A stretch of DNA of 64,000 nucleotides from Isoetes taiwanensis (Eukaryota > Streptophyta > Lycopodiopsida > Isoetales > Isoetaceae), in contig JAJEKV010000025.1 of assembly GCA_021234155.1 (NCBI GenBank), positions 8,612,917 to 8,676,916 of the forward strand, in the 5' to 3' direction. Both the position numbers and the translations under genes were made by a program. The first letter of the stretch is position 1. Every line of letters starts with the position of its first letter. Under the pieces are notes generated by a model, which was not told where the DNA came from, did not search any database, and worked only from the letters and a program-made list of their open reading frames with translations. Of this stretch, positions 20,750 through 31,814 are shown piece by piece.

Positions 20750-23700
20750 CGAACACTTTCATATTGTAAGGCGAATTCTAGGGGAAATTTTTTAGTCACT
20801 TCGGGAAGTTCCTTAGGAGAATGGGAGTCGGCATCTTCACAAGAAGAAGTGGCCTCAGACGAGCTATTATAGGGAGAGCAAACCAAGGAGGTAGAGGAAC
20901 AAGCACACCAAAGGATAGAAGTAAGAGAAAGGGAAGAGGACCTGGAAAAGCGCACAAAACGACGGGAAGATCGGCTAACGAGGGCGATAATCGTACGAGA
21001 GACAGAGCAAAAAGTACCCCAATGGGAGGAGGAGGACGAAAAACAAGCGGCAAGGCTACCAATTCTAGTATGGCCAAAGACGTAAAAATCGACAGAGATG
21101 TATGTGACAGGGAAAACCCCTTCAAATTGAGGCATGATATCGAGCAGGAGAAGAAGGAAACATAAAAGGAATACTTGCAGTGATGGACAGTTTGCAATTC
21201 ATGATGCTATAAGCAGATGATTCCCAATATCAAAAGCAGTAGATCAAGATGCAGCCTCAACAAGCCACCTTCTTGATTTGAAGCCAAAGAGAGCCCGCCA
21301 CGGCCCAAACTCAAAGCACAACTTCCACCACGACCCGAACTCGAAGCACAACTGGCTTCTTCAGAAATTGGGCATTTTTAGCAGTGCACAAACCTCTGGA
21401 TCTAGAGAACCGCCATTCAGGAAGATAGTCAAAAGTACAAGATTGATGTTAGGGTGATTCCGATGATGTTGTAATGCTGCCAAGGAGCATACGAGGCCAA
21501 GATGACTCAACTTTTGAAGACATGAAGTTGAAGGAGCATATGTGGCCGAGATGACAACTTTTGAAGACGTGAACTTGTATGCTTGTATGCCATTCATGGG
21601 AAAAGAGCGATGGCAATGCCCAAAGAAAAGAATCAGCACAAAAAGAGCGACGGTGATGCTCAAATAAAAGAATCAGGAGATACCACGCAATTATGAATAG
21701 AATTTAGTATTTTGTAAGCTATGCTAGTTATAAGTTGGAAAAAAAAAAACTATGCTAATTATAAGTTGTAAATAGACCATTGAAGTCGCCTCTAGTCAAT
21801 TCTGTCAGCTAGACTTCCAAAAGAGCCTAGAATAAGTTATCTACCTAGTTCTAGCCAATTTCCTGCCTAATATACTATTTTCTCCAAGTTTCCAAGCTAT
21901 TTCAACCTCATCTTAAAAGAATTCCTACGGTAGCAAGAATCGAATCTCCCACCCACAAGGATGAACCCCCTAAAAACCCCTCTGCCAACCACTTAGGGCG
22001 GGCATCATTTATGTTTGAATTATAATAATTATCGAAACCATATCTTAGCAATCCAACTAGTTGCCAAGGGCTTAGTAATTGTTGCTACGACATGCCAACA
22101 CATGCTATAGATGCAGCATTATCAAATGTCTTCAGCCAAACCTTTGATTTCATAGATAATTGTCTAGAAACCATTCTATCAATGCATTCTAGTCCAGTAC
22201 ACCGAGTCTACCCAGAGACATGGAGCCTTGTTACCAACCCATCTCAGAAGGTAGAATACACACACATAGGAACTCTAAAGTCAACAGACATAGACATTTG
22301 TTGTATGTTATGCACGTTTGGCCAGTCAAATAGACCAGGCGAACCTTTGCTGTAGACCCTTGACCTTTCAATACGAGAGCTGCTCGACCACACATCAGGA
22401 GTTTCTAAGAGAGGACACTGAACACACCTCCTATGGAGGACAACCATCTTAGACATACTGGCTCATGGCAGTATTAGATCTAGACTTCAAACATAGAAGC
22501 TTTGACTAAAGATGATTTGCATGCCATTGAGGCCAGATTGCTCAAGAATAAGAGTATGGCCAGACTGCAATCAACTTTGTCATCGTCAGCTCCGATTCTC
22601 CATGGTAGCTACATCAACCTTGATAGTACCATTTCCTTGCAGAAAGATCACGATGACCTCTTAGCCTTAGAGATTAGACGTCGATCAACAATAAAACGAG
22701 GCACAATAGTAATAATTGATTACTGCAAGGTTAGAGATCTTGCACATGGATGCGAATAGGCTTAACTCTTAAAAAGGAGGAGAGGTTGAACAATTCGAAG
22801 TTGTGAAACACACAACATTGTCATCACTCTTATATCAGCAACATGGGACTGCCAAGCTCAAGAGCAGACATGAAGGAGATCGATAGAGTCAACACAACAT
22901 GATCGAACGAGGAGTTAGAAGAATCATCCTCAAACCTTCTAACCTCCAAGACATGATGATTCAATATGGAAGATTCTATAGAGTGGAGAACATGGCCTCC
23001 AAGCTTTTGGGAAGCGACATAAAGACCTTACATCATCGAGCATGTCATCAAGTCCATTAGCATGGATATCCCTAATGAGGAAAGTCAACCTCGATATCCA
23101 GGGGAGTACAAATAGAAGATGTTCAACAAAAAGACAAAGGTCTATAAAAGATTGTACAACAAGTCCAAGGAGGTCAAACACTTCAACAACTTGAGGGCAA
23201 CATCGCCTTGCTATGCCATTGAATGAAGAGTAGACGAGTTTTTAGCAAGCCCAGGTTTCTATGGTAAGATAGTCGAATATATTAGATGGATGATAACATC
23301 CATGATAAGATCGGGAAGCAATTCTGCGTGGATTTTTTTTAATTATTTAAAAGGATGGACCCAAGAATTGAGCAAAGCTTGAAGGATTAGGAAGAAAAAC
23401 GTATTGAGTAACTAAAGTTATACACATTTGTTTATGAATATCCAACATATTGGAACCTCTTTGTGAGCCTGATCACCTCGATAAGCAGGATTCACTACTA
23501 GGATAATTGTTGACCATGTATAACACGAGTACCTCCACAACATAAGGAATAATCCGACCCAAGGCAAAGAAGCAATCTAACAAGTCTAGCCAACTTCTTA
23601 GATGGCATCGACTCAAAAGTGGGACTAATTTTAGAGGGTAATAACAAAGAAAGGTGTAATTCCTAGAGTCTAGATTAGATCTAGAACGAGAATAACTATT

Positions 23701-24650
23701 TGATTGCATAGACTTTTGTGACCAAAGGAAATGTCATGATGAAAATCCCTTGTGGCCAAAGGACACATGTAAATAATTCACTAACTCATAACTTTTGCAT
23801 TTCCTAGATGGCAAATAGCTCTAATGGTAAGACTCCTAAGTCTAAGTCTACACCGGAAAGTATGGCAAGACGGAGCAATTCGCAGCACCAAAGGAACAAA
23901 AGTCAACTTTGACGTCACCTTAAGCGGAGCAAAGTTTATCAGCAACAAGTACGACCTCATAGTAGACATGGAATAATTAAAACCCGGCTAAGGGAATAAT
24001 TGATTGCCATAACCAAGAAATGTCCATCCTAGCACCAAATGGCAAGCACGTTAAGGAAGTCATTTCAGTCATGCAATGTCTGTCACCCAAAAACCTAGGT
24101 AAGTACATTATAAGAGACGAGGTTATATATATTGTAAGCTGCAAGCTGTCGACCCCTATTGCAAGTATATGAAGCAAGACCGTAGTTCAATCAGCTATCT
24201 AAGGCAATAGTGAACTAATTAAAGAGCTTCATGACATCTTTCCGGATGAAATCCGAGAGATTCCATCCTATAGAGGCATAGAATGCAGAATTACTCTTGC
24301 ACCCGATGCAAAGTCAGATAACGAAACTCAAGAGGCAATAGAAGAAGTTGTTGGAACTTGGGTTCCTTAGGCCAAGCGTATCACCATTCGGGGCAACCGT
24401 TCCCTTTGGGAAAAAGAAAGATGAAAGTATAATGCCAACTCAATAAGCATACGATAATGAACAAATATGCATTGCGAAGGCCAGACGACTTAATGGACCA
24501 GCTCCAGGGAGCAATTCTTCAAAATCAATCTAAGATCTGGATGTCATCAAATCAACAAGGAGGAAAACATCCATGAGACATGTTTTAGAATGTAGTATGA
24601 TCACTATAAGTTACAGTGACACCTTTTGGTCTATCAAATGCCCGGCATAA
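20750..24650 (+). mobile_element. decayed Ty3/gypsy retrotransposon
   Basis: Reverse transcriptase homology is clear at 24210-24650 in broken frames: LHDIFPDEIREIPSYRGIE, then LELGFLRPSVSPFGATVPFGKKKD, then KYALRRPDDLMDQLQGA and PFGLSNA. These are the first half of gypsy RT. Protease-like (VNFDVTLSGAKF near 23900) and gag-like segments may lie upstream to about 22800. A charged coiled-coil-like stretch at 20780-21060 (EEVEEQAHQRIEVREREEDL) could be older gag. Many stops and frameshifts. Homology stops at the edge of the LTR-like block at about 24650, so the RT core with the YxDD motif, RNase H and integrase are absent. The left boundary is uncertain. Confidence 0.55.
21931..22006 (-). mobile_element. 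tRNA-derived SINE-like head
   Basis: On the minus strand an A-box-like CCTAAGTGGTTGGCAGAGG is followed about 45 bp later by a B-box-like AGATTCGATTCTTGC. The spacing and order fit a tRNA-derived SINE promoter. The 3' body and tail are not defined, so the assignment is tentative. Confidence 0.4.
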
Positions 24651-26103
24651 CAATGACAAGTACTAGCGAGATGTAAAGGGTTGCACATAGGGGGCAACCT
24701 CGTAAGTTGTACATGTTTAATAAACATATGCAACTATAAACCCCATGCCAAAAACCCCATTTGGCCAATATTAACCTAACCCTAAGGGTTTCTATATAAG
24801 GGCTTCCCCCTTAAACCCTAAACCCTTTCTTTCTTTTCACAATTAGGGTTTCCTAAGAGCCATTTTGCAATTAGAGTTTCCCAGACCCATTTCGGCCAAG
24901 CTAGGACTCTAGTTCGCATTGCCAGGCTCTGAAAAGCCGTCTTTGCACAACAGTTCTTCCAGCAGCAGCAGTCTTCAGCAGGATCAGAGGCATGGATGCA
25001 TTCCGAGGATCTGGAGCAAGTCAGGGGCCAAGTAAATGGTCATTCTGTTGTGCAAAGCCGCCTTTTAGCTTGGCAATAAGCTGGTCTGGTTTAGCATGTT
25101 AGTTCAGCTTTAGAGATCATAAGCTCTAACAAAGGAACCTAACTCTAGTTGTTAGATAGATAGATTAGATGTTATTCTTCATTCAGTTCTTTGATGATGA
25201 TGGTGATTTCACTCTATGTTCTCCTATGTATTGGGAAGGGGGGTAGAGACCCTAAAAGCCTCTGTAGCAGATGATCCTAGAATAGCACCATTAATACCCA
25301 ATTAAAGCGGCCTGTGCACAAGAGCCCGCCTGGTTGTGGGTGGAGGGGCTAGACCGATGAATAAAGCAGACTTGTCCCATCACTGATTGATCCCTCTGGT
25401 GTGTAAAGCCTACCAGGGATCTTAGTGAGCTAGGCTTAATGGTTTGCCACTGAGTGTGGGCAAAGCATGAGCTCGACATGAGGTTAAGTCGAATAAGGGC
25501 AGTGGCCCTCTAGCCACCTGTGATGGGCATGCATGTCTCTGGAGGAGAAGTGACTTTCCTCCTGCCTCATCGGGACTGGGGAGATGCAACCCAGCAGTAG
25601 CCCTCTTGGCTATGTACCCGGCAGGCTACGGTCTGGTCCCAATACTTTTCAACCTACTCTGCAAAGTGTGCACAGGAGGGGCGGATGGAGTGGACTACCT
25701 AACAGCCATGTTCTTATGTCAGCCCTTATCCATTGCCATGAATTCGGTCTGCTTGACTTCTGGAGACCCAAGCCGTCGGTCGATCCCCCTTGAGTCTGAG
25801 CCCTGGGTAGGATCTCCCCATGTTGATGTTATTTGATGTTGTTGTACATGTGATGTTCTGATGTGTTCACCCTTCGAGGTGAACATATTGATGTATTGAT
25901 GTTATGTGTTCATGTTTATTCACGCTTCCGCAGCTAGGTCGACCCGATGGAAGACGGGACTAATGACACATCCACTCTTCCCTCGCTGGCTCAGTCCATG
26001 GGATTGGTGTCAGGTGGGTGGCCCCTGCCAGTTTGGCTGTTAGGGGGAATACTCCACCTTGTGATACGATGTGTGCATCATATAGGAAGTAGGGGACGTC
26101 ACA
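24650..26103 (+). mobile_element. LTR related to the 2741-4231 LTR
   Basis: Plus-strand block with TATA box TATATAAGG at about 24794, a following C-rich leader, and terminal GACGTCACA at 26103. Long stretches align in inverted orientation with 2741-4231, for example around CCTGCCTCATCGGGACTGGG (25561) and GGAGACCCAAGCC. It follows the decayed RT directly with no integrase between, so it is either a solo LTR inserted in that element or the end of an internally deleted one. The 5' boundary is only approximate. Short open frames inside are not genes. Confidence 0.6.
24794..24802 (+). promoter_or_regulatory. TATA box of the LTR
   Basis: TATATAAGG lies ~145 bp into the LTR and is followed by a pyrimidine-rich leader, consistent with the U3/R border. 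Confidence 0.5.
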
Positions 26104-26199
26104 GCCTCTTTCACTAAGTTAGCACAATTTCATTAAATTTAGACAATACCTGAATTTGTGGACTTTTTATATGAAAACCTTGCTTCCATGACAGTTATC

Positions 26200-26645
26200 T
26201 TACACTAACATGCATCCCCGGTGAGTGCCACATATGCATCGGCAACAAGCGAGTGAATTTTGACAGTGTTGGGTAGCTTCTTCTTATTGGCAGGACTCCA
26301 AGCATAGTCAATACTCTCTATCTCTATGTGATCACTAGCAGTTGTCGGCATCCATCTCTTCTTCCAACAGTTGACATAATTGGCCGGAAAATCCTAGTTC
26401 CTCACAAGGACAGGCTCCCACCAAGTGACTTGGATTGTCCCGAAGTTGTCTTTCTTATTCTCCATTTGAGGTTCCTCGGTAGCATATCCTACCCACGTTG
26501 AACACAAGACATCATCAGGGCGCGCCATTATAAACATGCCTTTCTTCAAATCCGTGAATGGATTGAACTTCGGTATGGGTTTATCCTTCAGCGTTTCAAC
26601 ATAAGCAGGAGCAATGCTTGCAATTGGCTCCACCACACCTACCAC
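26200..26645 (-). pseudogene. unidentified protein fragment
   Basis: A minus-strand frame at 26394-26645 (MARPDDVLCSTWVGYATEEP, then VTWWEPV) continues after one stop in the same direction with NCWKKRWMPTTASDHIEIESI down to about 26205. The pattern of a WWEP motif followed by a Trp-rich strand suggests a small folded domain, possibly a repeated transposon-associated protein. I do not recognise the family. Confidence 0.3.
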
Positions 26646-27164
26646 ATCAGGTATGTCGGCTCCTTCTTGCCTAGTGCATCTTGACTATTTTCACTATTTA
26701 TTCATGCTTGGCTATCTTTTCCTCACCATCTGAAATCAGGTACATTGAGATGGAGGACTACGCATGCTTGGAACAACAGTAGTTGCGGCTATCGCAAAGT
26801 GCCTGAAGAAGACCCCCACTCAGGTTTATGTCCCAACCATTGGCTATTTTATGCATAACTTTTAAGTGCATGCACTTGTTTCACAAACAAATTTGCTTAG
26901 CATATGAACATTGTTTGAATATGAATTTGCCAGGTTATCTTGCATTGGGATATTCACAGAGGGACCAGCATGCTTCTTAGAAGTTTAAAGCCTGAAAGGA
27001 TTAAATCCTATATTATAATGTTATACCGTAAGTGCAAAGTGCACCGAGCCCTAAATTGGGCGGTTGAGATTTAATCTAAAAGAGGTTGAGCTTTAATCTG
27101 ACGGCTAAAAGTGGCCCCTTCCCCTTTTCTTAAAAAAGCCCCTCTACACTATTTTCGGACACTT

Positions 27165-27375
27165 TTATTCCCTTTTTAACCTAAATACCCCGCTCCTCCT
27201 TCTAAATAACCCGTTTCCTCCAAAATTCCTTTTTTGACCTAAATACCCCGCTCCTCCTTCTAAATAACCCATCCGGCCTGTTGGATCGATTTGCAGAAGC
27301 AGGTGGAGCCCCGTTTCCTCCAAAATCCGGCCTGTTGGGTCGATTTGCAGAAGCAGGTGGAGTCGGCTGGGGATC
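27165..27375. repeat. nested tandem duplications upstream of SBDS exon
   Basis: GACCTAAATACCCCGCTCCTCC occurs near 27177 and 27236. CGATTTGCAGAAGCAGGTGGAG occurs near 27286 and 27341, each with flanking GTTTCCTCCAAAAT copies. Two overlapping duplications of about 55-60 bp explain the pattern (sequences quoted in part). Confidence 0.75.
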
Positions 27376-27382
27376 TGCAAGA

Positions 27383-27965
27383 TGGCAACCGCTTTGAGAT
27401 AGCTTGCTTCAAGAACAAAGTCCTTTCATGGCGGTCTGGAGTGTATGTTACTCCCTTTTCCTAATACGAAGAAGAAAATAAAAGAAGCAAGAATCATACC
27501 TTAACCGGTTTTGCTCTTGTGAACTGCAGGGAAAAGGATTTAGATGAGGTTCTTCAATCACGTACTGTCTATTCGAACGTATCCAAGGGGGTCCTAGCCA
27601 AGTCCAAAGAGCTTCTCCAAGCTTTTGGAACCACGGATGAGAACAAAATTTGCCTTGAGGTGCTACGTCAGAATCATGACAAGTTATACATTTAAATCAC
27701 AGAGATAAGTTCGTCCTTAGACAGATTTCCGAGGTCAATCAATCTCTCACCAAATACGATCTTGCTAAAGCTTTATTATGCAATGATGAACGTTATGTTT
27801 GTGAGATGATCATGACCGAAGACTGCCAGTTCATTTAAAATTGACTATGATCTGTTCTCTTACATGTGACTGTACAGATTCTTGAGAAAGGTGAACTGCA
27901 AGTGGCTGGAAAAGAAAGAGAAGCACAATTATCAAGTCAATTTCGTGATATAGCAACAACTATTG
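27383..27965 (+). pseudogene. SBDS: SBDS ribosome maturation factor, partial exons
   Basis: SBDS works with the GTPase EFL1 to release eIF6 from new 60S subunits. Exon pieces 27383-27442 (NRFEIACFKNKVLSWRSG), 27530-27659 (EKDLDEVLQSRTVYSNVSKG, then LAKSKELLQAFG) and 27878-27965 (ILEKGELQVAGKEREAQLSS, then QFRDIAT) match the conserved N-terminal SBDS domain in order and in phase with GT-AG introns. The start exon (expected conserved N-terminus) is replaced by the duplicated sequence, and homology ends after RDIAT, where normal SBDS would continue with VMQKTINPE. The C-terminal domains are missing, so this is a fragment. A 48-codon open frame (about 27697-27837) lies in the second intron. Confidence 0.75.
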
Positions 27966-28097
27966 CATTTATTTCCCTTGCAGTTGCAAGAGCTTAGCCT
28001 GGAGTATTGATGTTGTTTTGGAGTTGGAAGATTTAAGAAAGAGCAACGTCTACCTTCAAATCCCCAAGAGAAGACTGTAGCATGGCCCAATGTTAAC

Positions 28098-28400
28098 TTG
28101 GAAGTGGAAAGAATTGCTACAAAATTGAAAGAATGTGCGAGCAGAAGGATGCTTTCAGAAGGTAAATGCTTACATGATTACATCATTATGTTTTTAAGAA
28201 ACCACCTCATAAACATGTATGGAAAATGTGGGACTCTGCATGATGCTCGCAAGATGTTTGATCTGATTAAAAAAAAAGGACTTGGAACATCATGCTTTCT
28301 GCATTTGTTCAGCATAGACAGCTTGAAATATGTGCTAAAAATGCAGCCCTTATAGAAGGCCCTTATTTGTTTGAAGTGAACCCACATAGTTTTGAGGGCA
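28098..28400 (+). pseudogene. pentatricopeptide repeat (PPR) protein fragment
   Basis: The frame reads KLKECASRRMLSEGKCLHDYI, then NHLINMYGKCGTLHDARKMF, typical PPR-PLS repeats of plant organelle RNA-editing factors. A frameshift after LIKKK moves the continuing repeat (TWNIMLSAFVQHRQ) to another frame at 28283. About one and a half repeats remain. It begins about 130 bp after the SBDS homology ends. Confidence 0.7.
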
Positions 28401-30660
28401 TATCCTGTGTACTGAGCTTTTTGGAGCTTTTTGGACTGGCTCATGTACTTTGGTCTATTTCACCCATTTGTACTATGAATTTGGAAAACATATACCTAGC
28501 ATCTTTTATAGGTTGTTCCCTGAGCTTTCCAATGCATGCTCATGTTTAGGAAATGGAGCTTTCTTCTTAAAGTTACGACCCTATTACTACTCTGCTGTAA
28601 AACTAGACCAGCAAATGCAATTTGTCATATTTGACATATTTAGACTAGGAATTTGAGAACTGTGTGCCTAGGATTTTTTTTAGGTCTTTCCTTAAGCTTT
28701 TAAATGGATGCCCCTGTTGGTGGAACAGAGCTTGCACTTGCTTTCTAAATGACGATTTATTCTACATCATTTGAGTAAGAATTAAGATAGAAAGCAATGC
28801 TGATCTATTCATGGAATTCCATGGCATCCCTCTTGGTGTATCAGAGAACTAGATATCAGTAGAGCATGGAGCAGGTTCATTCGGCCCAATTGTTCATCAG
28901 CATAAGCTCCCTCTTCACCGTTTATATCATTCCCTGTGATCCTTATTGTAAGTATAATAATTCTCTTCAATAAATCGTAAGTAAATGTGTTGCATCTGCA
29001 CAAGGCTATTATACAAAATTTGAAACGGCAGTCTGTTATGGAGCAGGAAATAGGAAATGGAATCTATTATTAACAACTGGATATTCTAGATGGCTCTGTT
29101 TTGTAACTGTGTCATATTTTGGAAGAGATGTGTTTATCCAACAATGAGCTCCAGGTATATCAACTTCTCACCCATGGAATGACTATGAGGAGCTAGGGAA
29201 ATGGATAACATTACATCACGATGGTGATAGAAAATATAGAGTTGCTTTTCATATTGGATCTACTAAGGCAAATAGAAGACTTTGTATGGCAAATCAATTT
29301 ATTGTTATTCTTCTTCTTTAAACCCCGTGTGGTAATACGAGGGCACTAGGGCACTGCTAGGTGAAACTAATTGAAGCTGCAATTCAATCAATATTCACTT
29401 TTGTCGGCCAATTTAAACATCTTTACTTTCTTTGTTGTTTATGAATAAACGAATTTGAAGAATATGGAAAATGCTCATGGATAATGACACTCATGGAGCT
29501 TGCAAGGAAACACTTAAAGGTTATTATTTGTTGTAGTGCTTTCTAAAATGGAGTGTGTTTGGCGCCATGACAATTGTTTCAGATAAAATGGACTTGAGCA
29601 AGCATTGCTTTTTCGTATATTCTGCTAATGTTACTTCGTATAACTTTTACTTGATGTAACTTATAATATAAGCAATAAACATCCAGTGTCATACATTATC
29701 TTCATGTAACATACATAAAGTAACCGTTACAAAGGTTCAACATTGTTTTGATATTGTTTACATAATCCATGGAAAACGTTGTTAAAGCTTTGAAAAAAAA
29801 AATTGTTAGAATAAGTTACAAAAGTTGGCTTATTACTGCAAGCCCTTTTTATTGCGGCCAAAACATTTACAGGCCGAACTTATGCCCAGCAACGCTGGGC
29901 ACCCTTACTAGTCTAACTTTAATATTTTCAATTGGTGCCTTTCTGATGAGGATTGGTTATCAGACGATGGAGCCACAACTACGACTTATTGATAGTAACT
30001 AATCATATTCTTCTGCAAATAGCCCTCCATAAGTGGTTTTTGAGATGGATGACAATGAATCATCAGACTAGAACGGGTACATTGTGTGTGAACTAGAACA
30101 TTCTAACTAGCATTTACATGCACTTTCTGCAGGCAGTGTGATGCAACACATTGATTTGAAGAAGTAGCCAATCATAGTTATACAGATTTTGAGGTACAAT
30201 TATAAGGTGGATTAGTTCATGTTATGACAATGGTATCTCTATATTCAGTATCGGGAGGTATACATTTTTTAAGCACTAGACTTTAGCTTGTTGCCTGGGT
30301 TCATCTACATTTTGTGTATCGTCGTGATTGAAGACATCGAATTAATGGGCAAACAGTCCATGTTGTGGTTGCAGAGCTCATCATTGTTTTCTTTAAATTT
30401 TCATCTTACCTTTTTAGGTAGAGTTGCATCCATTTTGTAATTCCTCTCGTACTTATGTTCTTGTATTGTTTCCTTCAAATTCTTCATCATTTACTTGGCC
30501 ACAGTAACCTGTTTAGATTTCTTCATACTCTTATTCTGCAGTCACTCAGTCTCAATTTCTTATTCTTAAACTTTAGAAGGACACATGCCCTTGCAAGTTA
30601 TTTGAATCTGACCGTTGAGAATCCCTTTTGTTGCGCCAGATTAAACAGAGCTAAACTTGC
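28401..30660. other. no recognisable gene
   Basis: About 2.2 kb of AT-rich sequence with short open frames (for example 29769-30002) that match no family I know. TTTTGGAGCTTTTTGGA near 28420 is a short local repeat. Nothing else is supported. Confidence 0.45.
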
Positions 30661-30675
30661 TCGGGCATGTGGTTA

Positions 30676-30776
30676 AGGGAGGTCAACCTCCTCGAGGGCC
30701 ATGCAAACTAACCCTCTCGGCCTACCGGCCTCGAGGGTTATTTTACATAACCCCCTCGAGGAGGAGGTTAACCTCC
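30676..30776. repeat. GC-rich compound inverted repeat
   Basis: Arms 30676-30697 and 30752-30776 are complementary apart from a 3-bp indel and two mismatches. Each arm itself contains a near-palindrome of the form AGGAGGTTAACCTCCT. The loop holds GGCCTACCGGCC. The block is far more GC-rich than its surroundings. Confidence 0.8.
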
Positions 30777-31299
30777 TCTTCATTGCCTCGTTCTTTGCGA
30801 ACAGTCTTTGCCTATAATCTTTCTTCCATGCTGTATCAATGACTCTATAAACTGGATGAGGAGAGGATACAAGCGTTCATATTTTGGCACCATCCAAGCT
30901 AATGATTCTTTCAGCCGTCATTTGACGAGCGCGAACCCTACATATCAGCATGTCAACCATGCACGTCCTGTTTAAAACACGGTGATTTTAAGCACCAGTA
31001 AGCGGCGTCCGAACAATGATTTCTATTGTACCAATTTTGCATCCAAAATATATAACAAAAACTTTTCAACAAAAGAAGACCCCACCACATGCCAGTGTTT
31101 ATCATCATATGGGAGATGGTATAATATAATAGTATAGAATCTAGCCAATGTAATTACATATACATAGACAAGGATGCTTATTTTCCAAATTGGTGTCTAT
31201 GTGTTCACTTAGAATTCAGCATTAGACTATCCTGAACTTACATAAATAACTACTTATGTCCAATACCGTTGGGCACTCATATGCTAGTTTAGACTAAGG

Positions 31300-31741
31300 A
31301 ATCAGACCTCCATGTATTTTTTTCCTCTGCAACCATTTTGGGACACAATTATTTATGAATGCAATTGGAGATTTAAGAGATCCAATCACCTTTGGCCTCC
31401 ATGTTTTTTTTTTTCCTCTGCAACCATTTTGGGACATATTTATTTATGATTGCAATTGGAGATTCAAAAAATCCAATCACAATGCTAATCAACCATTGCC
31501 ACCCTACCTCCGGCACAAATTTATCTATGATTGCAATTGGCACGCTAAGAAACCCAATCATGACGATAATTAGCCACTACCAGCCATTCAGACAGGTTTT
31601 AAAGGTTGTGAATTCTGTCTGGACAAGGATATCTTGTAACAAAATGGTAAATGTAATATTGTCGATGAATATCCAATTGCCAAATAAATTTTTGAAGACG
31701 TTGATTCTCTCCATATCCCTTGAATTTATCTCATTAAAGAC
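31300..31741 (-). pseudogene. Ca2+-ATPase (ACA-type) last exon, TM9-10, with tandem copies
   Basis: After acceptor TTATTTATAG the minus strand encodes VFNEINSRDMERINVF, the hallmark of the last membrane part of P-type IIB Ca2+ pumps, then FGNWIFI and finally a TM10 segment (IVMIGFLSVPIAIIDKFVP). A TAG at 31579-31577 interrupts the frame where a tandem copy has CAG (GW-Q-WL). The TM10 part is repeated downstream as ISIVIGFFESPIAIINKYVP and again more diverged, giving an 89- to 110-bp tandem repeat. It continues the gene whose other exons lie at 46927-51470, beyond the composite retrotransposon. Confidence 0.8.
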
Positions 31742-31809
31742 CTATAAATAAGGAAGAATTTGTTATTATTGAGATGTATAGATAGAGAAGTAGATAAATA
31801 TAGAGCTAC

Positions 31810-31814
31810 CTGGC
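31810..31814. repeat. target site duplication, left copy (CTGGC)
   Basis: CTGGC lies directly before LTR1 and is matched by CTGGC at 46927-46931 directly after LTR3. Confidence 0.85.

Noticed and set aside
20821-21165. Arg/Gly-rich plus-strand frame of 114 codons
   Set aside because: A neighbouring frame with charged coiled-coil composition better fits decayed gag; the Arg/Gly content comes from purine-rich sequence.
23815-23890. A-box-like tract TAGCTCTAATGGTAAGACTC suggesting a tRNA or SINE
   Set aside because: No B box follows at the right distance and the stretch lies within the decayed gypsy element.
25584-25836. Overlapping plus-strand frames of 69-76 codons
   Set aside because: They lie in the LTR section shared with 2741-4231, where no frame is conserved.
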